Assembly: GCA_945643635.1 (NCBI GenBank)
Contig: CALZFC010000017.1
Coordinates: 1,171,501-1,235,500 of the forward strand
Source of the DNA: Allodiplogaster sudhausi
Lineage: Eukaryota > Nematoda > Chromadorea > Rhabditida > Diplogasteridae
DNA: 64,000 bases
Direction of reading: 5' to 3'
Part shown: one piece after another, positions 12,601 through 23,849 of the stretch
Layout: each line of letters opens with the position of its first letter
Numbering within the stretch: position 1 is the first letter of the stretch
The notes under the pieces: model-generated
Databases searched by the model: none
Seen by the model: the letters and a program-made list of their open reading frames with translations, nothing else
What the model was told of the DNA's origin: nothing
Translations under genes and position numbers: made by a program

Positions 12601-14553
12601 AAGATAGCGTTCAAAAACCTTGATAGGAGGTGGGAAAGCGTGATCGGGCGAAAGTCATTTACAGACAATGGAGAGGGTATTTTATTGATCGGTATAACTA
12701 TGCCTTTCTTCCAGGCTGATGGGACTTGACCGAGCATGGAGAGTAGTTGTAGATATAACTGAGAGGAGTGCAGAAAGACTGGGCACAATTCTTGTATACG
12801 AGCTGGGGGACGGGGTCAGCAGTGAGAGAGAGGGACGACTTGAGCTTTTGAAGGTGTCGCTTTACTACATATGGCAAAATTAAGAAGTCGGAGAAGGAGT
12901 GGGAAATGGGAACATGGGAAGAGAAAGAGGGTGAACTACCATCATCTACTGTAAAAACAGATGAAAAGAACTTGCCAAATGCAGATGCCTTGTTACTATC
13001 ACTTAGACAGATAATATCAGAATCATTTCGTAGAGTACTAATTACATGTTTTCTCTTTAGTCTGCAACCAACGAATGCATAAAGTCTCTTTTTTGATTTC
13101 ATGAGGGCTGCTTCATAATTACAATTGAACTTGGCTACAATATTATTTATTATTTTCTTGCATATTATTTTCTTGAAAATTACGATAGTTTTTAAGGTCC
13201 CTGGACCGCTTCTTTGATTTATCTTTTATATATATATATATATTCGTTGATTTTTTTATCGTTAACATACCTATGTGTGTAATATACTGTATGTTATTAT
13301 TTCATAAAATATTCCCGCTCTTTGCCTTGACTTGGCCAACGTTTAGAGGAGCATTCGAGCGTTGGCGCTCGCGCTGCCAAACGTCACGTTCATCTGGAAG
13401 TACGAGCGGCCCGAGCACAACATCGCACAAGGCATTCCGAACCTCATCACACACACCTGGCTACCGCAAACGGATCTTCTTAGTAAGCCGTTGCTCCCAT
13501 CTTTTACGTTTTGACAATTTAAAATCAGATCAATCCTTTAAGAAAACTAATTATGCATAATCTCTCTACGCCTTCGCTTGCCTCCTTGAATTCTTCAGCA
13601 TTTCCAAAGACACAGGCTGCGCAAGTATTTTGCTGAGAGAAAAAAACAAGCTGCTGCAAACTCCCTCAAATCGACAACAACCTGATGATTAAGGAGACAA
13701 GCGCCTCTCCATGTTTGTCGGCCACGGTGGCGCAGGCTCCACGTACGAGACGGCCCTTTCCGGTGTCCCTACCGTAACCGTGCCCGTGATCTATGATCAG
13801 ATGAGAAATGCCGAAATGCTGAAGCGTCTTGGCATTGGCCGAATTGTGAAGAGAGACGACCTGGCAACACCGGAAGTGCTCATCGAAGCTGTCCGAGATG
13901 TTCTCGAGAATGTCAAGTTAGCAGTTCGATCTACAAGTCTAATTCTATTTTCTCAAAGTAATTCTAAGATTTCGATTGGAACAAGAGCCTCGAAAGAAGT
14001 CCTGTTAATGCAATTTTTCTGTTGTCGTTTCACAGCTGTTCAAGAATTAGAGAAATTTAAAACAATGCAATGTAAAAACGAGTTGCCAAAAAGTCATACA
14101 AAGTTGTTCCATAAAATAGCAACAACATCTACAATTTAGTTTTTAGAACTTCCAGACTTTGTACAGTAACGTTTCTATGACCTTTTCATTTTTAGCAAAA
14201 GAGCGGGAATTCAAAATAGAAATTATAAGTCTTATTATTTTATCGATTCTCTTTTCAGATACCGCGAGCGTGCAGCGCGCGTCGCCGAGATGGTCGCTGC
14301 ACAGCCGCAGTCGGTGCGCGATCGACTCGTCACGCACTTTGAGTTCATGGCCAAGTTCGGACCGCTCGACCAGCTCGACCACGCGGGCCGTGAAATGGGC
14401 GTCATCCAATTCTACAACATTGACATCTTCGCCTCCTTTGCTGCGGCAATCCTAATCGTGCTCATTGCTCTACTGCACGTGCTCAAAATGATAGTCAACA
14501 GATGCATCGGCCTATCTAGAACAAGAACTAACAAGAACATGAAGACCGAATGA
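9603..14553 (+). CDS. UGT-C, complete UDP-glucuronosyltransferase, 531 aa, 11 exons, LINE in intron 8
   Basis: This is an inverted paralogue of UGT-B with the same domains and length. Exons: 9603-9767, 9887-10060, 10178-10220, 10299-10388, 10479-10586, 10702-10838, 10907-11038, 11241-11333, 13347-13482, 13694-13916, 14259-14553. The sum is 1596 bases, 532 codons including the stop, with no frameshift. Differences from UGT-B include MSMSW for MSMLW, FIGKV for FINKV, DSIREEL for DSSIEEL and MPEKFK for MPDKFK. Intron 8 is about 2 kb instead of roughly 250 b because it holds a dead non-LTR retrotransposon in the opposite orientation. Intron 10 starts gttagc, where the other copies have gtaagc. 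This still begins with GT but is a weaker donor. Whether intron 8 still splices cannot be judged from sequence. The predicted role and location are as for UGT-B. Confidence 0.94.
11399..13160 (-). mobile_element. Dead non-LTR (LINE, CR1/Jockey-like) retrotransposon in UGT-C intron 8
   Basis: The element is oriented opposite to UGT-C. Reverse-transcriptase sequence is spread over several frames (12223-13102). It includes NDFRPITL, YDFCKAFDKVSHSKMLIKL, WFRSFLTDR and SGVPQGAVLSPLLF. The YADD region is missing between about 12223 and 12172. A C-terminal piece follows at 11924-12172 (RTRLSIAEHSFSIR). The 3' end is a (TTTA)n tract at 11400-11422 on the plus strand. CTTGCAT at both edges fits a target-site duplication. 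None of the other UGT copies has it, so it inserted after the arms were duplicated. It is frameshifted, internally deleted and 5'-truncated. Confidence 0.85.
11578..11610 (+). repeat. Poly-G tract inside the LINE
   Basis: A run made almost only of G (gggggggcgggggggggggg) lies in the 3' part of the retrotransposon. It could form quadruplex structures and is a likely place for base-call length errors. Confidence 0.8.
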
Positions 14554-15773
14554 GTGGCTGTGCTTAAATTGCTTCCTCATTAGCCGTTATGCATGATCAC
14601 TAATAAAGGAGAACTCTTCTGAAGTGTTCCGCTTATTTCATCATGTCGCAAAGAAAAGTCGACAAGCTTTAATCCCATGTTGCTCATACGAAAAATGTAT
14701 ACTTAACAGCAATAAAAAGACTGAACAACGTGCGAAAATTATCCTGTAATAAAACGATTACACTAAAACTATCTTCCTTGCGAAAGAAGAAAAGCATAAA
14801 ATGCTTATTCACACGGAAGCTTGGCTGAATATTCCAGACAATTTGCATGCTATCTATAAAAGAAGGTGACTGTTTCTGAATAGCGCACTCTGCGTAGATG
14901 AAAGCGGAATATGCAATTGTTCTCCTCCTGCTCCTCCTTCATCAAACCATTCACTTGCAAGGGTATGCAAGAAATTTTTTTCTAATGCGCTCTAACATGA
15001 GATTTGAATGCGAATTGAAGATGAACAATGAAAATTGGCAAGTGCATAAATATTCCACTTTTTCAGTTTCAAAATAATTATTTATATTAAAGGAAGAAAC
15101 GCGTGACGCTTCCATCTTCTGACAATTCTTCAGGTAACTCACGAATTATTGTTTTAAATATATAACTTCTATTAGTCAATTCAACAAGTATGATATTCGA
15201 GGTAGAAAAATAGACTGTTTAGGAGAGCGGATGATTTCGCGCATAAAAGGCGGCCACACGGCAAGGGCGAACTCGCTGCCGTTCATGGCCATGCTACACT
15301 CGTTCGCTGGTAAGGCGGCCCTGTGGACATTATAAAGCCTAAAATGCAATTGTTTAACTATAAAGAAAAAAAGAAGCTAGATCCCTGCCAAGGGGCTAAA
15401 TAGTCTCGCAAGTGTCAGCTGCCGCGAAATATTTATACAAGGCGGAGCGCCAAAGTGAGCGTTATCTATGTAATTATTTTTGCAATATAGCGTAAGAATA
15501 TTTACAATTAGCCTTAAAAAATTTTTTTACAAGATATTTGTGACATTTACGCTTCTTATATTTGGAATGGATACATCCAAATTGCGACGGATTGAGGCGA
15601 ATTATGATTTCTTAAAAGCAAAAGTCGGAAAATGTACATACACCCGAGAAAAATAATTCGCGCGTTCGGCCTTCGGAACGGAAAAAAAATCTAATGCAAT
15701 TTCCATCCAGGCAGTGCAAAGATTGTGTGCAGCTCACCATCAGGCCGGAGGTTTTCAAGTTGCAACGTGGTTT

Positions 15774-15833
15774 TGTGGATAACGTGATCGCGTAAGAGTT
15801 TGCAAGCCGCAAGTTCGAATCCAGGCGCTTACA
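15774..15833 (+). repeat. tRNA-derived (SINE-like) sequence, copy 2
   Basis: This is the tandem-duplicate copy of the element at 1684-1743, with the same TTTGCAA loop and GTTCGAATCC box. Confidence 0.5.
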
Positions 15834-16315
15834 AAACATTTGCACAGATTTGTTGTACTGTTATGAGATCGAGATGTTACCAGCTTTGTTCTCAGCCTGT
15901 GACAACATCGTCAATGTTCAATGTTGCGAACAAGTGTTCCGAACTGCTACAAACTTTAGACAGATGAAATGCGCGGCAGGGCTTCTAAAGCATAAAATTC
16001 TTACGCAGCGAGACAATTTTCTGTCAACTTTGGAAATTTTGAAGCTACATATGTACATACATACAACTAGTTGCAAAATGGCGACGAGGAAATAAGAAAA
16101 AGTCACATGATCACGGATCAGCGCCAGTACAAGTCTCTCCGTCCGTCTCGAAGATGACACCGTATTGATACACAACACCGTTTAAGGACCTCTTCATGAG
16201 AGGGCCTCCATAATCGCCCTTGAATATATGTGCATACGTATATAAAAAAAATTGAGTGAGAGAGCAAGTGTCAGAGCTCCAATTTAGAAGGAAATATTCG
16301 AGAGGTATTGAGAAG

Positions 16316-16404
16316 TAGAGTAAGAAAGAGGGAGAGAGAGAGATTTACTGATTCGGAGAGAAAAAGAGCGAGAGTGAGAGAGAGAGAGAGAGAGAAAGAG
16401 TGAC
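16316..16404 (+). repeat. GA-rich low-complexity tract (unit 2)
   Basis: This is the unit 2 counterpart of 2224-2312, one dinucleotide longer. Confidence 0.85.
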
Positions 16405-17016
16405 AGATGCTGAAAGGCGTAAAAGGGATTGTTAGCCTTACAAAGCAAACGCCTTGTCTGTTTGTGTCGATGGGGATCGCGCAGATCATTGTGTCGGCGT
16501 CGAATTCGTCGTATACTCTCGTGCAAGGAGCACCATTCTCGATGGGACTAATGATAAGTTGTTGTAGTAGCGGAACGTGCGAATTGTTGGGCTCTGTAAC
16601 CAGTACTATGTATTACTCGGTCAAGTAGTACCTACATATGTATGTATGTAGAAAAATCAATTTAACAATTTATCAATTTATCGTTGAATCGAACCGATTG
16701 TGAAATGGGTGCAGGGATGTTATAACTAGTTGAAAAGTCAAGCCAAAAAATTTATAAAATGAATTTTTAAGCAAATTCTATTGTAATATAAATTAAATTT
16801 TAATCGAGAACAATTTGACAAAACAAAATTATAAAGTCGGTCAAGGTAAGACTATTTTTAATTGGTGTTCGTGTAATTTTCTGATATTTTTCGCTTTTTG
16901 TTATAGCCGCGGTCTGCCCAGGTAATAGCAAGATTATGTTTGCTTGTCTGACCATGAGCTTTCTAGTCCTTTATGAACTTGAAAGTGTATGCTGAAGGAA
17001 AGAAAGAAGCACAAAC

Positions 17017-17599
17017 CAGTGAAGCCCCAGCCTGCGACGAGCGCAGTGGGCAAATAGCATGTAAAAAGATTGTCCATCTTGGACGCCAAAGGAATAAGAT
17101 CCACATGAGCGTTCAGAACGGCAGGTGTTTTCAGCTGTAATAAGAGCAGTGTTTGTCTTTATCACGATGAAACTGACAGACCGCGGCGCGTCTGACACGC
17201 ATATGACAGGTCATATATTTATTTAAAATCAATAGAATACCTCCAGCACTGCGATGTCATTCTGGCGCGTGGTGTCGTTGAAGTTCGGATGTTTGAATAT
17301 TTTAAATATTTCAATGTCTTGCGCACCTTGCTCCATTGCTCGTTTTCTGAAGAAGAAACTTCTTTTCCCAAAGAATTGCAACGGATGTTATGAGACGAAA
17401 CGTAATGTACAAATTCAATGCGTGCAACCTAGAATGGACGTGCTTTCTTGCCGAACTAACTCGTCTTCTGGCTCAAAGCTGTGCCATCCCAGGTAGAGAG
17501 TGTGTGAGGCTGCTTCTTCAGGGAGACAGTGCGCGGCGGTGAGTGCCCATGAGCGCCCGATCAAACTTGCGTCACATCTCTTTATGAAGGTGCCGTGTT
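17017..17599 (-). pseudogene. Trypsin-like (S1A) serine protease fragment, spacer copy 2
   Basis: This is the near-identical tandem copy of the cassette at 2925-3507, shifted by 14092 bases. His block: 17429-17599. Asp block: about 17234-17382. GWG block: 17017-17134. It shares the same ctcat in place of an AG acceptor and the same absence of the catalytic Ser region. A one-base difference upstream merges several chance frames into a longer open frame (17415-17861), but the added N-terminal part has no protease character. Confidence 0.82.
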
Positions 17600-18164
17600 C
17601 TGCAATAATAAATTTATTTTTTTCTGTAATCCTAAGCAAAGTTTTTGTAATTACATTCAAGTTTGTAATCCTATGCATGAAAAAGTTAAATTTTATTTTA
17701 AAAAAATCACGCTGTTTTAAAGGACACCTTAAGGGAAAAACTCCTAACACGAAGTCCCTGACGGATTTGGACGGAATGATAAAAAGTACGGAGCAAAGAA
17801 TCATCAGAAATGGTGCAACTCCCCCTTGCCTCTCTCCCCAGAAACTAATGGTTTGCACCACTGCCAGGTGAGCCTACGTGTTAAGAAAAACTCGGCCAAT
17901 GTTGGTTGCGCGCACCATATGTATACAATTCATGGGCATGACTCGGTTGGCCCCAGCGGCAACAGTGTTGTTCTGTCAAAAATTTTTGAAAATGGCGGGA
18001 AAATACTATATTTGGGAAAAAACAGTGTTAATTTCCTCAGGGCATGAAGGTTTTTGTGACTTCGGGACACTTGCCTTGTATAAATATTTCGCGGCAGCTG
18101 ACACTTGCGAGACTATTTAGCCCCTTGGCAGGGATCTAGCTTCTTTTTTTTCTTTATAGTTAAA

Positions 18165-18320
18165 CTTCTTTTTTTTCTTTATAGTTATAAAAAAACAAGA
18201 CACTATTTATTCGCCTCGGACCTCCTTTAAAATTTGCAGAAAAAATTGGTACATACATATGTAGCTAATCCCGGTGATTCATGTTTTGGATCTAGCTTCT
18301 TTTTTTCTTTATAGTTAAAC
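18165..18320 (+). repeat. About 155 b insertion specific to unit 2, matching spacer copy 3
   Basis: The inserted DNA (aagacactatttattcgcct through ggtgattcatgttttgga) is the reverse complement of about 27395-27500 in the third spacer. It is flanked on both sides by the sequence cttcttttttt-ctttatagtta, so it looks like a duplication or template-switch product rather than a mobile element with its own ends. Confidence 0.75.
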
Positions 18321-19118
18321 AATTGCATTTTAGGCTTTGTAATGTCCACAGGGCCGCCTTACCAGCGAACGATTGCAGCATGGCCATAAACGGCAGCGAG
18401 TTCGCCCGTGCTGTGTGGCCGCCTTTTATGCGCGAAATCATCCGCTCTCCTAAACAGTCTATTTTTCTACCTCGAATATCATACTTGTTGAATTGACTAG
18501 TAGAAGTTATATATTTAAAACAATAATTCGTGAGTTACCTGAAGAATTGTCAGAAGATGGAAGCGTCACGCGTTTCTTCCTTTAATATAAATAATTATTT
18601 TGAAACTGAAAAAGTGGAACATTTATGCACTTGCCAATTTTCATTGTTCATCTTCAATTCGCATTCAAATCTCATGTTAGAGCGCATTAGAAAAAAATCT
18701 CTTGCATACCATTCCAAGTGAATGGTTTGATGAAGGAGGAGCAGGAGGAGAACAATTGCATATTCCGCTTTCATCTACGCAGAGTGCGCTATTCAGAAAC
18801 AGTCACCTTCTTTTATAGATAGCATGCCAAATTGTCTGGAATATTCAGCCAAGCTTCCGTGTGAATAAGCATTTTATGCTTTTCTTCTTTCGCAAGGAAG
18901 ATAGTTTTAGTGTAATCGTTTTATTACAGGATAATTTTCGCACGTTGTTCAGTCTTTTTATTGCTGTTAAGTATACATTTTTCGAATGAGCAACATGGGA
19001 TAAAGCTTGTCGACTTTTCTTTGCGATATGATGAAATAAGCGGAACACTTCAGAAGAGTTCTCCTTTATTAGTGATCATGCATAACGGCTAATGAGGAAG
19101 CAATTTAAGCACAGCCAC

Positions 19119-22100
19119 TCATTCGGTCTTCATGTTCTTGTTAGTTTTTGTTCTAGATAGGCCGATGCATCTGTTGACTATCATTTTGAGCACGTGCAGT
19201 AGAGCAATGAGCACGAGTAGGATTGCCGCAGCAAAGGAGGCGAAGATGTCAATGTTGTAGAATTGGATGACGCCCATTTCACGGCCCGCGTGGTCGAGCT
19301 GGTCGAGCGGCCCGAACTTGGCCATGAACTCAAAGTGCGTGACGAGTCGATCGCGCACCGACTGCGGCTGTGCAGCGACCATCTCGGCGACGCGCGCTGC
19401 ACGCTCGCGGTATCTGAAAAGAGAATCGATAAAATAATAAGACTTATAATTCTATTTTGAATTCCCGCTCTTTTGCTAAAAATGAAAAGGTCATAGAAAC
19501 GTTACTGTACAAAGTCTGGAAGTTCTAAAAACTAAATTGTAGATGTTGTTGCCCTTTTATGGAACAACTTTATATGACATTTTGGCTATTGGTTTTTACA
19601 TTGCATTGTTTTAAATATCACTGGTTCTTGAAGCTGTTAAACGACGACAGAAAAATTGCATTAACAGGACTTCTTTCGAGGCTCTTGTTCCAATCGAAAT
19701 CTTAGAATTACTTTGACAAAATCCAAGTAGACTTGTAGATCGAACTGCTTACTTGACATTCTCGAGAACATCTCGGACAGCTTCGATGAGCACTTCCGGT
19801 GTTGCCAGGTCGTCTCTCTTCACAATTCGGCCAATGCCAAGACGCTTCAGCATTTCGGCATTTCTCATCTGATCATAGATCACGGGCACGGTTACGGTAG
19901 GGACACCAGAAAGGGCCGTCTCGTACGTGGAGCCTGCGCCACCGTGGCCGACAAACATGGAGAGGCGCTTGTCTCCTTAATCATCAAGTTGTTGTCGATT
20001 TGAGGGAGTTTGCACCAGTTTGTTTTTTTCTTTTTTTTTTTTTTTTTTTTTTTCAAAATACTTGCGCAGCCTGTGTCTTTGGAAATGCTGAAGAATTCAA
20101 GGAGGCAAGCGAATTCGTAGAGAGATTATGCATAATTAGTTTTCTTGAAGGATTGTTCTGATTTTAAATTGTCAAAACGTAAAAGATGGGAGCAACGGCT
20201 TACTAAGAAGATCCGTTTGCGGTAGCCAGGTGTGTGTGATGAGGTTCGGAATGCCTTGTGCGATGTTGTGCTCGGGCCGCTCGTACTTCCAGATGAACGT
20301 GACGTTTGGCAACGCGAGCGCCAACGCTCGAATGCTCCTCTAAACGTTGGCCAAGTCGAGGCAAAGAGCGGGAATATTTTATGAAATAATTACATACAGT
20401 ATATTACATACATAGGTATGTTAACGATTAAAAATAATCAACGAATATTTATAAAAGATAAATCAAAGAAGCGGTCCAGGGACCTTAAAAACTATCGTAA
20501 TTTTCAAGAAAATAATATGTAAGCTGAGAGACGCAGACAGTAAAGTACGGTATAATTTAAACTCCTCTTTAAAGCAAACGCACCTTGAACTTGTCCGGCA
20601 TGACATGCGCGCGCATGATCGAGCCGAAGGAGATGAAGACGGTGTGCGGCCGGAGCGAAAGCAGCGACGACAAAGTCTACGATCATTATCTTATTTTTAG
20701 AACTACGTACATATTTGAAGCCAAAGTTATTTGCAGCAGAATTTTCAGTGACACTGAACTATTGACTGGACAAGGTGTACAAAAATGTAGTGTAACCATG
20801 TTAATCGATCGTGAAAATTGCATTTAAAGAAAGCTTACGTTTGTAACTTGTAATTGAGAGAGAGATATTGTGCGAAACCTTGTCAAGGGGCTTGAAAGTG
20901 CTCGGAACAGCGATGCCCCCAATGTCCACCATTTTGTGGCTCGTTATTCGTGGAAAGTCCACCAGCGGGTCCGTGTTGAGGAAGAAGTAGCTGGACTTCT
21001 TTACAATCTCCTGAATTAGAAGTAGGCTACGAAATTGTGGAAGGTGCATGCCAAAGCGCTGACGTCAACAGAAGGTACGCTCTTGTCGTATTCCTCGAAG
21101 ACCTCGTTGAACCCCTCGATCAAGTTGTCGTAGGACAATTTGTAGTAATAAATAAAGTACATGTTGGAGATGCGCTCCATGAAGGACATTTGCTCGCCGT
21201 GAAGTGATGTCAGGCCTTAAATACAACGCTAATAAAAAAGAAAAATGAATGGAAAAGCGAGACTAATTGTAAGATCACAGTCTTTTCAAAAAAACCAAAC
21301 AAACAGGACAAACAAAATGTTTCAACAAACTTGGCGTGCAGCTCGGAAATAGCGGCACGCCCGTGATGAAGCTGTCGTCGATAGACGCCATGGTCTGCGT
21401 CACCGCATACTTTTTGATGCCGAGAAGATGAAAAATGCCTGCGAAATGAGGAAACTTTCGCACGAAAGCACTGAACTTATCAGAAAAACCAACTGCTTTT
21501 CCGGAGAAAGAACCCGAATCAAAACATACCAAATCCACACAAGTCAAGATATTCCGAGAATGCGCCGTCAAACTTTTCAGTGCGAAGCTGATCGAGTAGT
21601 CCCGGTGAATTCAAGGTAACTTAATTAAATTCCTTAACAACGGGAGATAAAGATGTTAAGCAAAGTTAAGGCGCCAATTTGAAATGAGATGCCTCACGTC
21701 GACACATTTCCGCCCAGAAGGGCACGGTGATCTTCACGAGCTATAAAGGGGCCGGGTTATATATGTATGTACATATATATACATATATATTTTTTTCCGT
21801 TCGCTTATATAAATTAATATTTATTTTAAAATATATTAAATATGTAAAAACTGACAAATGTAAATATGGTCGGGTCGGTCTGCGGACCCGTCCAGAGCTC
21901 CTCTATACTCGAGTCGTCTTGGAATCTCCTGTATTGCTCGACGTACTCGTTGCCGGCGATATAAATCATGCGTGCATGCTTGCTCGTGACATTTGGATTT
22001 CCGCTGTGAGTAATCGGGCTCAGCATCACCTACATATGTAGATCAATATTTTATTTTTAATTTTATTTTAATTTTTTGTTTTTTAATTATTATTTTTAAT

Positions 22101-22312
22101 ACAAACAGTTTTTCGTCTTCGGCACCAAATGTGTTTTTTCCACCAACCACTTCGTGCCCGGCTTCGGCGAGCGTATCGGCGACTTTGTTAATAAAATTGG
22201 CGTGACTGTGCCCAAAGAGTGGGTTCCACGCGAGAAACTTGAGAGCCGATGTCATCTGCGGTAGAAGGCAGACGAAGAGCAGAAGAAAAGACAAAGACCA
22301 TAACATCGACAT
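19119..22312 (-). CDS. UGT-D, complete UDP-glucuronosyltransferase, 531 aa, tandem-duplicate twin of UGT-B
   Basis: Exons in coding order: 22148-22312, 21856-22029, 21698-21740, 21530-21619, 21331-21438, 21079-21215, 20879-21010, 20584-20676, 20204-20339, 19753-19975, 19119-19413. These are the UGT-B exons shifted by 14246-14247 bases. I found no coding difference from UGT-B, and introns also match, including a long T run in intron 9. The protein has the same signal peptide, FGHSHANF motif, FVGHGGAGS signature, C-terminal anchor and basic tail. The gene is divergent from the pseudogene UGT-E and convergent with UGT-C. Such identity means either a very recent duplication, gene conversion, or an assembly duplicate. 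Coding integrity itself is clear. Confidence 0.94.
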
Positions 22313-23849
22313 GGCACTTTTGACTCTACAACAAGTGAACGTTTTCAAATGAAAGTTAAACAATAATAAAATAGGTTTCATCTCACATAAAATACATAAG
22401 GATTAACGTATAAAATGCTTCACATTGGTTGCACTCTTGGAATCAAAAGTTAAATGAGGGTTTCATATTATTTCTTTGGTCTTGTGATGGTTGCCCTTTG
22501 AAGGGCTGACTTTAAACTTCCTCAGCGAAAGCCTTGGACATGGATGAACGCGTAGAACTTCTTATCAGTAGAAGTCCACTGATAGAGGCATCTTCTTCTG
22601 TTCTATGCGACAGACAGCGCCAGAATTTACGATAGGCTGGTACAGAAGAGGTAGTATTGCACACAAGGAAAGAAATCGTTAAGACCAAGGTTTCTGGCTA
22701 CTCTTTGAACCTTTCTTTAAACATTATCAACCATTTGAATTTGGCCATTTGAAAGTGTTTGAGAGACCAGTGTCTTTGATAGGAAAGGTAGATTCGATCA
22801 GGTCGAGTGCTGCAATTTAGTTAAGCGAAAGAGTTCGGCCAGGGGACCGTTTTCGCTTCCGAGCGTGAATGGAAAAAAAACTGCAGTATAAAACCTGTTG
22901 TGCATTATCTTATCATTTACCGCCACAATAAGTATCTCTAAAAAAAACCTGTGGAAAAACCGTTAAAAAGAGTTTGAAAATAGTATAGCATAAAGGAAGA
23001 CCAAAAGGTCTCCCCAAACTCATGAAAAGTTCAATGAAATGCCAAAATGAAACTAGCCTCAGTTTTGTCAAGATTAATTGCATGGCAGTATTCAAAACTT
23101 GTCGTGTGGATGGTGCAGTATGTAGCGCGCTATAGATGTGCTTTTTCTGCATGCGGGTTCATTCCTTCCCTTTGTTTTTTGGAACTACGGATTGCACAAC
23201 GGATATGGTTTTTCGGATAGTGTTACGGATGGAGGGCTCTATTTACGGATTGGTGCCCAAAGTATAGACTATCCGTACTTTATATCCCTTACAGGTAACG
23301 GATTATTTTGTGTGTGTACTATGTAGCAAGCAATCAACAATAATGTACAAGTTTCATGAGGAAATATCCTCACAATCAGATACTTGTTCCAATTTTTTTC
23401 AAACACTTTCAAATGGCCAAATTCAAATGGTTGATAATGTTTAAAGAAAGGTTCAAAGAGTAGCCAGAAACCTTGGTCTTAACGATTTCTTTCCTTGTGT
23501 GCAATACTACCTCTTCTGTACCAGCCTATCGTAAATTCTGGTGCTGTCTGTCGCATAGAACAGAAGAAGATGCCTCTATCAGTGGACTTCTACTGATAAG
23601 AAGTTCTACGCGTTCATTCATGTCCAAGGCTTTCGCTGATTAAGTTTAAAGTCAGCCCTTCAAAGGGCAACCATCACAAGACCAAAGAAATAATATGAAA
23701 CCCTCATTTTATCTTTTGACTCCAAGAGTGCAACCAATGTGAAGCATTTTATACGTTAATCCTTATGTATTTTATGTGAGATGAAACCTATTTTATTATT
23801 GTTTAACTTTCATTTGAAAACGTTCACTTGTTGTAGAGTCAAAAGTGCC
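22313..23849. promoter_or_regulatory. Bidirectional promoter region of UGT-D and UGT-E
   Basis: This is the tandem copy of 8066-9602 with the same ACGGAT cluster at 23187-23303. It is essentially unchanged even though UGT-E is dead, which fits a recent duplication or continued need by UGT-D. No separate gene is seen. Confidence 0.58.

Larger units (their letters stand above)
9151..15443 (+). repeat. Inverted-repeat arm carrying UGT-C
   Basis: This is the reverse-complement partner of 3982-8517, enlarged by a retrotransposon in intron 8. Its last part (14090-15443) is also the tandem repeat of 1-1353 and forms the left arm of the next convergent palindrome. Confidence 0.88.

Noticed and set aside
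17415..17861. A 148-residue frame that extends the protease fragment at its N-terminus.
   Set aside because: The extension has no IVGG or pre-domain character, exists only because of a one-base difference from unit 1, and the intron-exon border tttattattgcag lies inside it.
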